This document shows, piece after piece, positions 32,836 to 43,469 of a stretch of 64,000 bases of DNA. This DNA is from Adiantum capillus-veneris. Lineage: Eukaryota; Streptophyta; Polypodiopsida; Polypodiales; Pteridaceae. The DNA lies in assembly GCA_014529385.2 (NCBI GenBank), contig CM043944.1, positions 51,347,768-51,411,767 of the forward strand. The letters are read 5' to 3'. Under the pieces are notes generated by a model. The model was given only the letters and a program-made list of their open reading frames with translations, did not search any database and was not told where the DNA came from. Each line of letters starts with the position of its first letter. The stretch's first letter is position 1. A program made the position numbers and the translations under genes.

Positions 32836-33030
32836 GAGTTGCCCTGGCCCCTTACTCCTCCCTACGTTTACTCTCAACCGTCTACTACGAGAGAAATCTA
32901 GGTCTCTTGCACACCAGTTTCCAACATGTGTCGTCCTTGTCAACAATGGGGGTCAAATGGCATGGGATCAAGTTCAAAAGGCAAGGCAAATGCTCAAAGC
33001 CTATGCCAAATACTCAAAAGAAAAGTAGGT
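32564..33030 (+). repeat. Tandem duplication, copy two (MITE-free)
   Basis: Continues the duplicated segment interrupted by element C. It retains the intact MITE target ATAGTAGT at 32635-32642, the CT tract, and ends near ACTCAAAAGAAAAG. Its order matches 26500-27245. Confidence 0.7.
32794..32830 (+). repeat. CT microsatellite
   Basis: About 18 CT units in duplicate copy two. Confidence 0.92.
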
Positions 33031-33223
33031 TAAGACGTTGCTACCTATAGCACTTGAATTTAACCTTTATTTTTTTTTCTAATTTTGAAAATTTCCTAGG
33101 CTGTAGACCCAATGCCTACATAGTAAACTCAGTTGAAACCATTGTTTAATACGGAAAAGTGTCATTTTTTATAACACAAACAATTTGTAATTGTCAATGT
33201 TTAATAGTCAATCTGATCTCTCT

Positions 33224-33278
<55 letters not shown>

Positions 33279-33870
33279 CAATTTTGCCAACATCAAAAGG
33301 AAATAATGAAAGCCACAGAATGCGCACACCATCAGCAATTACAAGGTGCTTATCATCAGAGGATCGACCCACAACAGCTATTCATTCTGCTTCTTGGAGC
33401 TTAGAATTGCGAGTTTTGTGATTGCACCCTGCATTCATTGTCTCAGTGGGCCACCTTATATTGCGCAAAGCCTGATCACTTACTGGTGCCTAGCTTGTCC
33501 AAGCTTGACATCATTATGATTAATATTCCCAACCCATTCGACGAGCTTTGCACGTTTGGCAAATTGAATATACCAACATGGGAATCCTTGTGCTCTGAAT
33601 TGAGCTCCACCCATGACCAATACGTACTCTCTGCTCAAAATGTTAATATATAAATGGCAGCTTGTATATATGCCACTTTATATCCCAAATGCCACATCCC
33701 TAGTGGCAGCTTACAAGCCACTTTTTCCTTATTTGATCCCCGCACGCTAGTGCAAATCAAACATCAGTCGGTAATTATTCCAAACCATATAAATGCTTTT
33801 TCAAGTGAAGCTTGTCACCATTTCTGCCCAATCTGATGCATGATATTACACACAATCACAATATATTTAG
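33031..33870. other. Spacer with CT/CA microsatellite
   Basis: A compound (CT)n(CA)n tract at about 33217-33277. No gene recognised in the remainder. Confidence 0.5.
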
Positions 33871-33993
33871 TGAAAGGACGGTGGTAATGCGTGTGTTAGT
33901 CTTCACCCGACCGTGCTATCTTATACACTCTCCCTAGCGTACACACTATCATGCCGTACCGGTGGCCTTGCCCATAGGACCCATGTCCTTACA
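33871..33993 (-). repeat. Short LTR (123 bp) of gypsy copy B
   Basis: Its ends TGAAAGGAC and GTCCTTACA match the termini of element C's LTR. It is followed by TTATCCCCCCCCCCCGCTT, a polypurine tract on the minus strand, then CATTTTCGTCCTCGAAAACG, which parallels GTTTTCGTGCGCGAAAACAC beside element C. Confidence 0.8.
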
Positions 33994-34219
33994 TTATCCC
34001 CCCCCCCGCTTGGAGAATCATTTTCGTCCTCGAAAACGAACATAGTTAAATGTTTCTTAAGTGCGGAGACATTCTCCCATGTAGAACCTTCTTCACGTCA
34101 CCTATCGTCTGACATGATGTCTGGTGCGAAGCTCATGAGAATCGAAAATCTTTTCGGGCTCATGAGGGATGCTTGGCGATTCGATAAGTTCAACTAACAC
34201 ACTTGTGTCAATGACATTA

Positions 34220-34930
34220 TCATTCTGTTCTAGTTGTTTTCGTAAACGACTAACATGAAAAATAGGATGAACTCGTGGTCTTGGAGAAAATCCTTCGCTT
34301 GTTGTATCTTCTCCTTAGCCAACCCCACCGGAACGGGTGATCTAAGTTGAAATCCAATAAAAGCATAAATGGACTAAACCCTGTAGTCACATACTTTGAA
34401 CTATTATAAGAAAATCCCAATATAGGTAAGTAGTCTTCCCAAGCGGTTTGCTTCTTGCTAATGTACGCTCGTAGCATATCCTCTAGCACTTGATTAACTC
34501 TTTCGGTTTGACCATCTGTTTCTGGATGATCAACCGTACTTAGATTAAGTTTAGTTTCCACCTTTTGAAACACAGCTCTTTAGAAGTGATTATCGAACTT
34601 TCGATCTCTGTCACTAATGATACTAGCTGGAAGACCGTAGAGTTTATATATATGATCTACAAATAGCCGTGCTAATTCCAGTGTCTTAACCGTAGTCTTA
34701 ATGGGAATGAGCGACCCATCTTTGTGAAACGGTCTACAATTACATATATGGCATCTTGGCCACGATTTGTAGTAGGTAGTCCTACTACAAAATCCATAGA
34801 GATACTCTCCCACTTACCTTGTGGAATCTCTAAAGGATGTAAAAGGCCACCTACCTTGAGGCTCTCTGTCTTATTAACTTGGCACTGTTGGCAATTTAGT
34901 ACATACTCTTGAACATCATGATGTAAGCCT
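34220..34930 (-). pseudogene. Integrase catalytic core (copy B)
   Basis: The frame 34813-34580 has IPIKTTVKTLELARLFVDHI followed by YKLYGLPASIISDRDRKFDN, holding the second catalytic Asp (SDRD). The frame 34573-34250 has HPETDGQTERVNQVLEDMLR, holding the catalytic Glu, then YISKKQTAWEDYLPILGFSY and NSSKYVTTGFSPFMLL. The first catalytic Asp region lies in a shifted frame near 34730 (FHKDG). At least two frame changes break the core. Confidence 0.85.
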
Positions 34931-34941
34931 GGCCAATAAAA

Positions 34942-35223
34942 TTATCGTCGAACTAAGGCATACGTCTTTTGAATACCTGGATGACCAACACTTGGACTAT
35001 CGTGACACTCAAATAAGATTTTCCGCCTAGTGTTCGAGTCCTTTGGCACACATACTCTACCTTTGTGGAGTAAGTAGCCATCATCAATGGAAAAATTCTT
35101 CCATCGCTTAAGCTCTTCCTGAGTAGGGGTGGAGCTCTTTGTGTTAGAGTTTTTATCTGTGCGTGCAGAGACATGTTGATATGGTTGTACAGAGACATGT
35201 GAGTGTGAGGGATCCCTTTTCAA
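34942..35223 (-). pseudogene. Integrase H2C2 zinc-binding domain (copy B)
   Basis: LKRWKNFSIDDGYLLHKGRV is followed by ILFECHDSPSVGHPGIQKTY, giving the two His of the H2C2 finger. The two Cys follow in the adjacent region near 34905-34930 (QCQVNKT-like). Confidence 0.8.
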
Positions 35224-35377
35224 AACTGCACTCCACGCTTTAGCATATGATTGATCTTGTGCACACTTTCCTTGTAATGACTAAAAAACCCAATCTTTTT
35301 TTCCATGAAGCAAGTGAATTAATATGAGACATCTGACTTAGTGCATCCGCTACTACATTATATCGCCCCTTGCGATA

Positions 35378-36700
35378 TCATAGCTTACAATCATAATCTT
35401 GAAGGATTTCGGCCCATCTAGTTTTACGGCCCTTCAAGTGCGTTTGAGTAGTAAACCATTTGATACTCTCATGGTCAAAAACCACTTCAAACTCGGCACC
35501 ATATAAATAGTGTCGCCACTTTCGTAAAGCGTGAATTATGGCATAGAGCTCTCTCTCATAGACAGAATTATTCTGTTGAGCTCTATCTAACTTTTTACTT
35601 TCAAAGGCTATAGGTCTTCCCTCCTGGAGAAGTACCGCACCAATTGCTTTATCACTAGCATCAGTCTCTACCACAAACGGCTTAAGTGGATCAACGATTG
35701 CTAGGATGGGAGCAGTGGCTATAGCTACCTTGACGTGTTTGAAACTGTGTTTTTGGGCTTCTTCCCAAGAAAAGGTCTTACCTTTTTCTTTAAGTTGATC
35801 CGTCATAGGAACAACAATTTTGGCATAATCACGAATATACTGTCGATAAAATCCAGCCATGCCTAAAAATATTTGAAGCTCCTTAACCGTGTTGGGATGT
35901 GGCCATCAAAGAATGGCAGCGACCCTTGTCAGTGTTTATTTTGATGCCAGAATAAGAGATCACATGACCGAGGTAATATCTCTGTTTTAAAGAAATTGCA
36001 CTTACTTTTCTTAGCATATAGCACGTGAGCTTGTAGCTGTTCGAACACTAATCGTAAGTGTTCTATGTGTTCATCTTCAATCTTACTATAAATGAGAATG
36101 TCATCAAGGAAAACCACAACAAATTTCCAAAGATAGGGACGTAAGACACTATCCATGAGTGTCATAAATGTAGCTGGAGCATTGGTTAGACCAAAAGACA
36201 TAACCAAAAATTCAAAATGCCCGAACTGTGTTCTAAAGGAAGTTTTGAAGATATCTTGCAAAAGAATACGCACGTGATGGTATCCTGAATGAAGATCTAT
36301 CTTTGTATAGTATCTTGCCCCATGGAGTTGATCAAAAAACTCATCCACTCAAGGTAAAGGATACTTGTTCTTGATGGTTATGGAATTTAATCCGCGATAA
36401 TCTACACACCTGCGCATAGTACCATCTTTCTTTTTTACTAATAGAATTGGTGATGCCCAAGGCAAAGTGCTAGGTCTAATGAAACCATGAGCGAGGTAGT
36501 CAACCAACTGACTCTCAACCTCCTTGGCTTATTTAGCACTCATACGATAAGGTATTTTACTCACTGGTTTAGTGCCTGGAAAGACATCTATGCCATGGTG
36601 CACATTACGTGTAGGGGGTAAACCCGGCAGTAAATCACTTGAGAATACATCACTATACTCCATGAGTAAGGGAGTCAGCTTTTTTCGTGAAAAAGGAGAA
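35378..36700 (-). pseudogene. Reverse transcriptase and RNase H (copy B)
   Basis: RT fingers: [20 protein letters not shown] (~36430-36370). Palm: [20 protein letters not shown] and [20 protein letters not shown]. Catalytic motif: [12 protein letters not shown] in frame 36348-35929. Thumb and RNase H: MAGFYRQYIRDYAKIVVPMT, VVETDASDKAIGAVLLQEGR (first catalytic Asp) and YERELYAIIHALRKWRHYLY (catalytic Glu) in frame 35860-35378. Stops separate fingers from palm (KYPLP then stop), and a shift separates palm from thumb. Confidence 0.88.
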
Positions 36701-36910
36701 AGTAAATTAGAGTTATTCTGGGATGGAGAATCTTATTATTCCTGTAATGTTTGTTTTACAACAGTTGCACGTTGCTCTATAGAATTAAAATTGATAGCAC
36801 TTCTGGTAACCCAATTCCAACTTAATAGCTTGGAGGTTTTGCTACTCAACAAAGTGATGAAAGAGCTTGACACTGGAGTGATGCCAATCTATATCTCGGA
36901 GTTTGACTAG

Positions 36911-37787
36911 AATGCCTGGAAATGGCCCGGAAGCAGCCTTTTATGGAAACCCTATGCTAAAGGCATTTACCATACAATGATGCTAAAGAAGAATTGATCT
37001 AGTCCCCTTAACAAGATATGGAAGAAACAATGGTTGGAGGAAAGGTGGGGGCAAATAATGGAGAACATCTGGGTGCCAAAGGTTCCGCATTACATGAAGG
37101 TATTTCTATGGAAAGTAATTAGGGGTGCTCTTCCAACCGGGGTGAAAATTCAGGAGAGAGTGATAGGGACACATTGATGCCTGGGGTGCAGGTTGGCTAG
37201 TGAAGATCTGGCCCACCTATTTATGGAATGCCTAGCTATCAGAGGCCTTATAAGTAAAATATGCAAGTGGGTCCAAAGAACATGGAAAATTGGTTTTTTC
37301 AAGATTGATTTACTCCTTGGAGGTAAGAACTTGGATAGTCCTGCCCTCCTCATCTGCACTCAAGTTATCGGATACTTCTTTGTACATAATGTATGGCAAA
37401 CAAGGAACTGTCGTGTGTTTGAAGGAGTTCCTGAGGTGGCAAGCTTTGCAGAAATTATACTAGAAAGTAGAGTGCTAATATGGACCCTTGGGCGCAAGCA
37501 AAACTTTGATGATTGGTCTAGGGTTACATGTGCCTTGTTGTCAACGGAATGCTTAGGGAAAAGGAAAATCCTGAAAACAGAAGATTTGTGAAGAACATGA
37601 TAATTAACCTTGTGTATCAAGGGCAAGGGGGCAGGTTGTTAGGGGTGGCTCCCCAGATAGCCGATATAAGTATGGTCTCTGGATGATGTCATGGCTTGAC
37701 AGAGCATGGCAAGTCCTTGTAATTTTTTGAGATGATCAATATAATTCACTCACAATTGTGAGTTTTGCTAAAATAAAAAATAAAAAT
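36911..37787 (+). mobile_element. 5'-truncated LINE inserted in copy B
   Basis: The plus-strand sequence carries the zf-RVT type C-terminus of LINE ORF2: IWVPKVPHYMKVFLWKVIRG, ALPTGVKIQERV, then CRLASEDLAHLFMECLAIRG, ending in KRKILKTEDL at 37591. A 3' UTR follows with the palindrome CTCACAATTGTGAG (37749-37762) and an A-rich tail (AAAATAAAAAATAAAAA). An in-frame stop lies just before the CRLASED block. The 5' edge near 36911 is set by loss of gypsy coding; no clear target duplication was found. Confidence 0.8.
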
Positions 37788-37914
37788 TGAGAGCACTTTG
37801 CTCATTAGATTTGTTAACACTTTGCTTATCATTAGAATTCATTGCACTTTGCATACCATTACTAGAATTCACAACACTTTGCTCTTGAGAATTCACAAAA
37901 CTTGGTGACAAGCA

Positions 37915-38427
37915 TTAACACAAAAAGACTTCATCTATTAAATTTGCTTTCTGCAAAATAGAAAGCTTAACTGTATATATAAGAGGTGCAGATGGTATAT
38001 TTTTCTCACCAAGCAAAAGCACATGTTTACCATTGGCCATGAAGGATAAGGAGTTGTGTTCATAACTAGTGTACAATGTGTTTTTTAAACCATGTAGCCA
38101 CTCTCGTCCTAAAACTACATTCGCACGGTCCATGTTCATAACTTGGAAGTCAAGGGTCATTGTATGAGCTTGAATAATAAGCTCAACCCCTTGAACTACC
38201 GTGTCCCATACTTCTTTATCATTCCAAGACATCTGCTCCACCACATACTTGTGAGAGCAGGGAGTCTGTGTAAGCTTCAATTTCTTGACTAGCTTATAGT
38301 TCAAGAAGTTATGAGTTGCACCATCATCCACTAAAATATGAACACATTGTCTGTTAATAGTGCCATGCATGCGAATCAAATCATGGGGCCAAAGGTGGGT
38401 GGCCACATTGAAGAAGGCACACAACAC
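37915..38427 (-). pseudogene. Aspartic protease region (copy B)
   Basis: The minus-strand ORF has INRQCVHILVDDGATHNFLN at the active site and DFQVMNMDRANVVLGREWLH at the second conserved strand (VLG..W), as in the retropepsin family. The usual D-S/T-G is D-D-G here. Downstream, between 37893 and the LINE edge, is a four-fold degenerate repeat (EQSVVNSSN, MQSAMNSND, KQSVNKSNE and similar). Confidence 0.8.
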
Positions 38428-38446
38428 TTGTGCTTTTCTTCCATAT

Positions 38447-38757
38447 GAAGAACCTCTACATCATAATATTTAGGAGATGAATCTAATGTGAGGCATTGCA
38501 TCGTGTGCAGGTCTTTTCTTTGCCTTGCAAAAGAGGACAATTTTTCTTGTTATGTTGGTCCGAAAGACATTTAAAACACAAATTGTGTTTCTTTGCACTC
38601 TAGAAGAACCTCTACATCATAATATTTAGGAGATGAATCTAATGTGAGGCATTGCATCGTGTGCAGGTCTTTTCTTTGCCTTGCAAAAGAGGACAATTTT
38701 TCTTGTTATGTTGGTCCGAAAGACATTTAAAACACAAATTGTGTTTCTTTGCACTCT
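38447..38757 (-). repeat. 156-bp tandem duplication in gag of copy B
   Basis: GAAGAACCTCTACATCATAA through TTTGCACTCT occurs twice in direct succession (units start 38447 and 38603) and looks identical. It encodes the zinc-knuckle region (CFKCLSDQHNKKNC-like on the minus strand). As 156 is a multiple of 3, it gives two knuckles without shifting the frame. Confidence 0.9.
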
Positions 38758-39787
38758 CAAAATCAGCAGTGCTGAGAGATCCACGTGGAGTATCTCATGA
38801 TTGCTTAGGCTTCTTAGCCTCTTGTGGGCGTGGAGAGGTATCTTGTCTCTTAGTCCTCTTGGAAAGTGTGGGAGATCTACCTCGCCATTGACTCTTAGCC
38901 ACATTGCTCTTAGCAAAATTAATCTTAGAGTAGGGAACATTTCCTTTCCTCTCTTGGTCATCATCATATCTTTGGGCATGACTGATGGCTTCTTCCAAAG
39001 TTTTTGGATGTTGGGTCTGGACATGAAGACAATAGTCTTTGTCAAGACCCCTATTAAAACCCTGTATCTTTTGGAATTCATCTAGACCTTTTAGTTTTAA
39101 TATGATTTTCCAATACTTCAAAAGGTACGGTGTGAGAGAAAGTCCAGACATGTGGCATGCATCTCATGCTAACCAATTCTTATCTTCTTCATTGGAGTCC
39201 AAAAACTCTTTGGAGAAAGAAGATTGAAATGCAACCCAAGTCGGAGAACGAGCATCTATTGGAAATGTCATCCACCACTTATAGGCCCTGCCTTTAAGAG
39301 ATGGACTTGTTTTCACAGCTGCCTTTATATCCGGGGTGTGTATCAATCTATGAATATCACTGCATTTGTGTAAGAATGTATTGATCGCATCCTTGTTGTG
39401 ATCATGCTCTTCCCCGTGAAACTCAGGAATGGTGATATTCTTAAGTAATGCATTGCTACCTTATGCATCTTCTAAAGCACTTGTCTCTTAGACTCCTTGA
39501 GTCGTGCGAGCTTGGTTCCCTTGAACCCTACCACTTGTGGCTCCTTGAGCTGTCTGTGAATTCATAAATTTCACAAGTAACTCCGTAAGATTGGTAACAT
39601 TTGCATTGAGTGCAGAGAGGTTGTGTTCAAATACGCTTTGGTGATGTTCCAAAGTCTTGAAAGCAGACATACCTACAAGCCCATGATCTCCTAGATCATC
39701 ATCGTCATGCATATTAGTGTTAGCAGCATCCGTGGTGCCGTGATTTTGCTCAAAATCAAAAAGTGTGTGTAGGTGGGATATCCTCAT
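38458..39787 (-). pseudogene. Gag polyprotein (copy B)
   Basis: Starts near 39787 with MRISHLHTLFDFEQNHGTTD, then a leucine-rich segment (HHQSVFEHNLSALNANVTNL). The capsid-like Retrotrans_gag region follows (LKGRAYKWWMTFPIDARSPT; FQKIQGFNRGLDKDYCLHVQ; TLEEAISHAQRY) and the protein ends in the duplicated zinc knuckle. Several frame changes break it, for example between 39164 and 39151. Confidence 0.75.
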
Positions 39788-39799
39788 TGGCCATGGTAA

Positions 39800-41542
39800 A
39801 CAGACACTAATGTAAAGAGAGAAAAAACATCAACTTGTACCTTGTGAAATTGAAGTCTTTGTGTTTCGTATGCTCCGCGATTTGCGTTGCATGCGAATCT
39901 CGCCTTACGAGAATTGTAGCGCTTCACATGTCGTTTGTCGTAAGGACACCTTTGTTGATTCTTCACAAAAACTCGTCACTTTTGTGAAGGATTTTTTTCA
40001 CTTTGAAGCTACCTCATCGAGGAAAAAAGATTTTTTGGAAGAAAACTTGCCTTACTACTGAGGATAGATTAGACCTTATGTTCCACGCGCTGGCTGGAGT
40101 GCGTGGGGCCAAGTCTATTGTTTCTGGAACGCTCTCCTGGGTTCGCCTCACGTCTTAGCTGGTTCTATCTCTACTTTACTAGGTTCAAGGCCCTGCGAGG
40201 TGCAGTCGCGCCTTATTTTTTTCCTAGTCAAATTATGGGGTTGTTGACACGCGAATCGACCAATCGCCTTTTGCCAACACACACGTATGTCAGACATGTG
40301 TGACATGCACCTTAATGTCTATAAACAATTAAGTCCAATACATTCAAAACTCTATTCTATCTACTTGCTCTATAGTCTATACTGAATCTACACATATTTC
40401 TCCAAATCCTTGTGCTGCGTATGGAATGGCGAGCAAAATCACCAGTGGAGAGCAAGTTTTGAACTTTGCACATAAGGGATGTCAATGTCAAAATGTTACA
40501 CTAACCAACCGACGCGATCAACTTTGTACTAACCCTTCTATTGAAAAAAAGGCTTTTCCCAATCCAACCCATCGTCGCCCTTTTGTTTTTAATTTGTAGC
40601 TCCGTCACCAGCATCTGTTAAAGATTCGCCTCTTACTTTCTTTTTTTTAAAACATTGACACCATCCGCTCTATATTAATTATCAAGAATCCACTATTATT
40701 CCCCCTCGACACAACTTTTTAGAGCCGCCCGACGACCCCGACTAGACTAGCACTCTCCACGTGAATTTTCTTGCCACACCTTAGGAGTGCTCTCCATAGC
40801 AGCCTTTGACTAGCAATCACCTCCCACCCTCTAACACCTCACCTCCCCCCCCCCCCCCCCCCAACACACCACAACAAAACCTATTTGATTAGTTTTTCTA
40901 AAGAACATTCCCTCTCCCTTATAATTCCAAAATTTTTGCATCATGTGGTGATACAACAAGGAAGGGAGGTCGCACAAACAAGGGAAAACTAGGGCTAGGT
41001 TACACTACAATGCATCTGAGTACAGTCGTCACAAGCAGCCCGTTTGCATGCCACTGCAGCAGAGAATTTTGAGTGCTGAGTTGTCGGCAGGAGAAGTTGT
41101 TCCGAGCGCTAATGTGGCTTGCTATCAATGGCCTGCAGACTGATTGCGCCCTCTTGCATTCTGCTTACTGAGTTGGAAACCATCCAAGGGCTACTGGAAA
41201 AAATTCAGGGGTATAATCGACACTGAATGGAGGGCCACGATCTGCAGCCCCCCTCCCCTGGACTTTGACGGTGAGCCATAAGTATTGCATAGCTTGGCAA
41301 GGAAACCCTTCTCTAAGTGATATGGAGCTTGCAGATCAAACTAATCATCACGAGACACAAAGAAGCAGGCACTTGAAACAGAACCTTCCTGCTTCACCTC
41401 ATGTCAGGCTTGTAACTCACTTCAACATGCCGATCCTCATCGGCGCAAAGAGATGAGAGGGTGAAAATACAGATGGACTACACAGACTCCTTGTGTGTGT
41501 GCAGGTCTGTGTGTGTGCGTTGTGTGTTGTGTATGTGTGTGT

Positions 41543-41594
<52 letters not shown>

Positions 41595-41596
41595 TG

Positions 41597-41637
<41 letters not shown>

Positions 41638-42051
41638 ATTCTACAAACAATCTTTTTAAGACCTAAAGATAAAGGGCTTCTAAGTTTTCTTTTAAAATTC
41701 TCTCTTCAACATGCAACGACTCAGTCACCAATGTGAAGGTAGCACTGCCACCAATGACATCATGGGCAAACTTAAACTAGCAGCTCACACAATAGCTGTT
41801 TGTTGCCGTAGAGAATTAGCATCATTGCCAGAAGGAGAAACTCACACGAGAGAAAGATAAGGCCATGCCTGCAAACCAGATTTTACTAATTCTATTCTAT
41901 CTTCACATTCTGACTTCCAACTACCATCAGCAAGCTGCTAGCTTCAAAACTTATCAAAACTTGCATAGTTATCGTCCCCACTAGTTCAAATCGCTATGAG
42001 TGGTCAGTAAGGATTCAACATGTGGTAATACGATTGGTTTCTAAATGAACA
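39800..42051. other. Spacer between gypsy copy B and element D
   Basis: No gene recognised. It holds a poly(C) run near 40848-40862 and a compound (GT)n(GA)n microsatellite at about 41526-41632. No LTR of copy B was seen here. Confidence 0.45.
41526..41632 (+). repeat. Compound GT/GA microsatellite
   Basis: GT-rich from 41526 to about 41600, then uninterrupted GA to 41632. Confidence 0.93.
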
Positions 42052-42376
42052 AATGCTAACCCTCATGGCTCACGGACACCCTATCACCTACGACGGATGT
42101 TCTAACCTACGGCGGACATTGTATTATTTATTTGGTAGAGTCAGGTACCGGGCTTGTCGGTCCAATAGGAAAAGGGTAAGAGTGATCGCCGATGAGAGGT
42201 GCACTCTAACTGGAACATTCAAGGGATTAGTTGGCTAAGCATGGGCGCCCAAGTGTGAATGGGGCAAGCTCATATAAAAGTCAACTAAACCTAAAATCCA
42301 CTCATTCTCTCATTTGTGCAATAGAAGAGTGCTCTTGCTCCCTCTTCTTCTTCTTCATCTCCTTGTGTGTGTGTGT

Positions 42377-42445
<69 letters not shown>

Positions 42446-42666
42446 CGATCGAGCATTGCGACGACGGCACGGCGGCGACGAAGAGGCGGCTCCCTCTTCT
42501 TTGCGGCGAGGAATCCTCCACGAAGCCAGCGTAGAGAGGTGAGTGACACACCATCGCCTTCTTTGAGCTTACTAGTTTAGGCTTGTTGTGTGCTTGGAGC
42601 CATTTGTGGCTCGCATACGGTGTATCGGCAAGTTCCTTGCATTGACATGTGCGACATACGCGCACA
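42052..42666 (+). repeat. Left LTR of element D (start uncertain)
   Basis: The end CGCACA lies four bases before a tRNA-Asp primer site, which fixes the right edge. The start at TGCTAACCCTC is chosen for its TG dinucleotide only; no second copy is in the window to prove it. CATATAAAAG (~42270) is a TATA box. A 63-bp GA tract (42381-42443) falls in the predicted 5' UTR. Confidence 0.6.
42381..42443 (+). repeat. GA microsatellite inside LTR D
   Basis: About 31 GA units, roughly 110 bp after the TATA box. Confidence 0.95.
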
Positions 42667-42670
42667 TTTT

Positions 42671-42688
42671 TGGCGCCGTTGCCGGGGA
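42671..42688 (+). other. tRNA-Asp primer-binding site, element D
   Basis: TGGCGCCGTTGCCGGGGA is complementary to the 3' 18 nt of plant tRNA-Asp(GTC), the primer typical of Athila/Tat-type Ty3 elements. Confidence 0.92.
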
Positions 42689-43244
42689 ATGCCATGCATT
42701 AAGTTCGAGTAGCACTTTGTACTTCTCCGTGGTGCAATTTCAATTATAGGAAAGGTAGGGAAGGAGTGTGTGTGTGTTGAGAAGAGGGATTTGGTGTTAT
42801 ACTGTGTGTTTTTTTGTTAATGGAGTTTTCAAAGGTTCTGTGTTTATTCTCTGTGTATTAAGGTAGTTAATTTTTTGTATATAGTAAGTAGGAAGTAGAT
42901 TAGTGAGAGTTAATAGAGTGTGTTAGTGTGTAAGAGTAGGTGTATTAGTTGGAAGTAGGTAGATAGAGTGTGTGTGTGCTCTCGCGCAGGCCGCGGCGAC
43001 CTTATCCTTAAAATTTAAAATAAAAAAATAATATATATATATATATATATATAATTTAAAGGTAGGACCGGGATCGGGAATATCTCCCAGATCCAAGCCC
43101 AAGCTCACACTCAGGCCTAGGCCTCAGTCACCTTTAAAAAAAACGAATTTTAGCTTCACACGTAGCTAAAAATTGATTTTTTGAGGACCAACAGAACGTC
43201 AGATGCCCGAAAATTGTGCTATAAAGCACATAGCGACCCTCTAA

Positions 43245-43270
43245 GTGATACGCTCGTTTCGAGCTATCAC
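43245..43270 (+). other. Stem-loop in the leader of element D
   Basis: GTGATA-C-GCTCG, loop TTT, CGAGC-TATCAC: an 11-bp stem with one bulged C. A shorter hairpin GTGCT-ATAA-AGCAC lies just upstream (about 43216). The leader (42690-43469) otherwise has no ORF and includes a TA run near 43033-43052. Confidence 0.6.
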
Positions 43271-43469
43271 ACACTTTAATAAAAAAAATCAAACATTAAA
43301 AAACATTCAAAAACCATCAAAAACAAAAAAAAATCAAGTAGAAAATAGGGTGCAAAACACCCACAAAACAAAGCAAGTAACCTTTGAGGGTACTTGCCGA
43401 CACTTGTAGGGCACCCAAAGCACATGTATCTACGCTCTGGTCGTGTGCTAGAGTCGGAACAACTAGCTA

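Larger units (their letters stand above)
33871..39790 (-). mobile_element. Gypsy copy B (minus strand), one LTR found
   Basis: Read on the minus strand, the order is gag (39.79-38.46 kb), protease (38.4-37.9), RT (36.7-35.9), RNase H (35.9-35.4) and integrase (35.2-34.2). It ends in a 123-bp LTR (33871-33993; TGAAAGGAC...GTCCTTACA) preceded by a polypurine tract. This gag-PR-RT-RH-INT order is that of Ty3/gypsy elements, and the integrase tail suggests a chromovirus relative. Stops and shifts are moderate, fewer than in copy A. A LINE interrupts it at 36911-37787. I found no matching LTR or primer site to the right, so the 5' end is probably lost. Confidence 0.85.

Noticed and set aside
42231-42695. 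ORFs of up to 134 residues with Arg-Glu or Leu-Ser runs
   Set aside because: Translations of the GA/CT microsatellite in LTR D.
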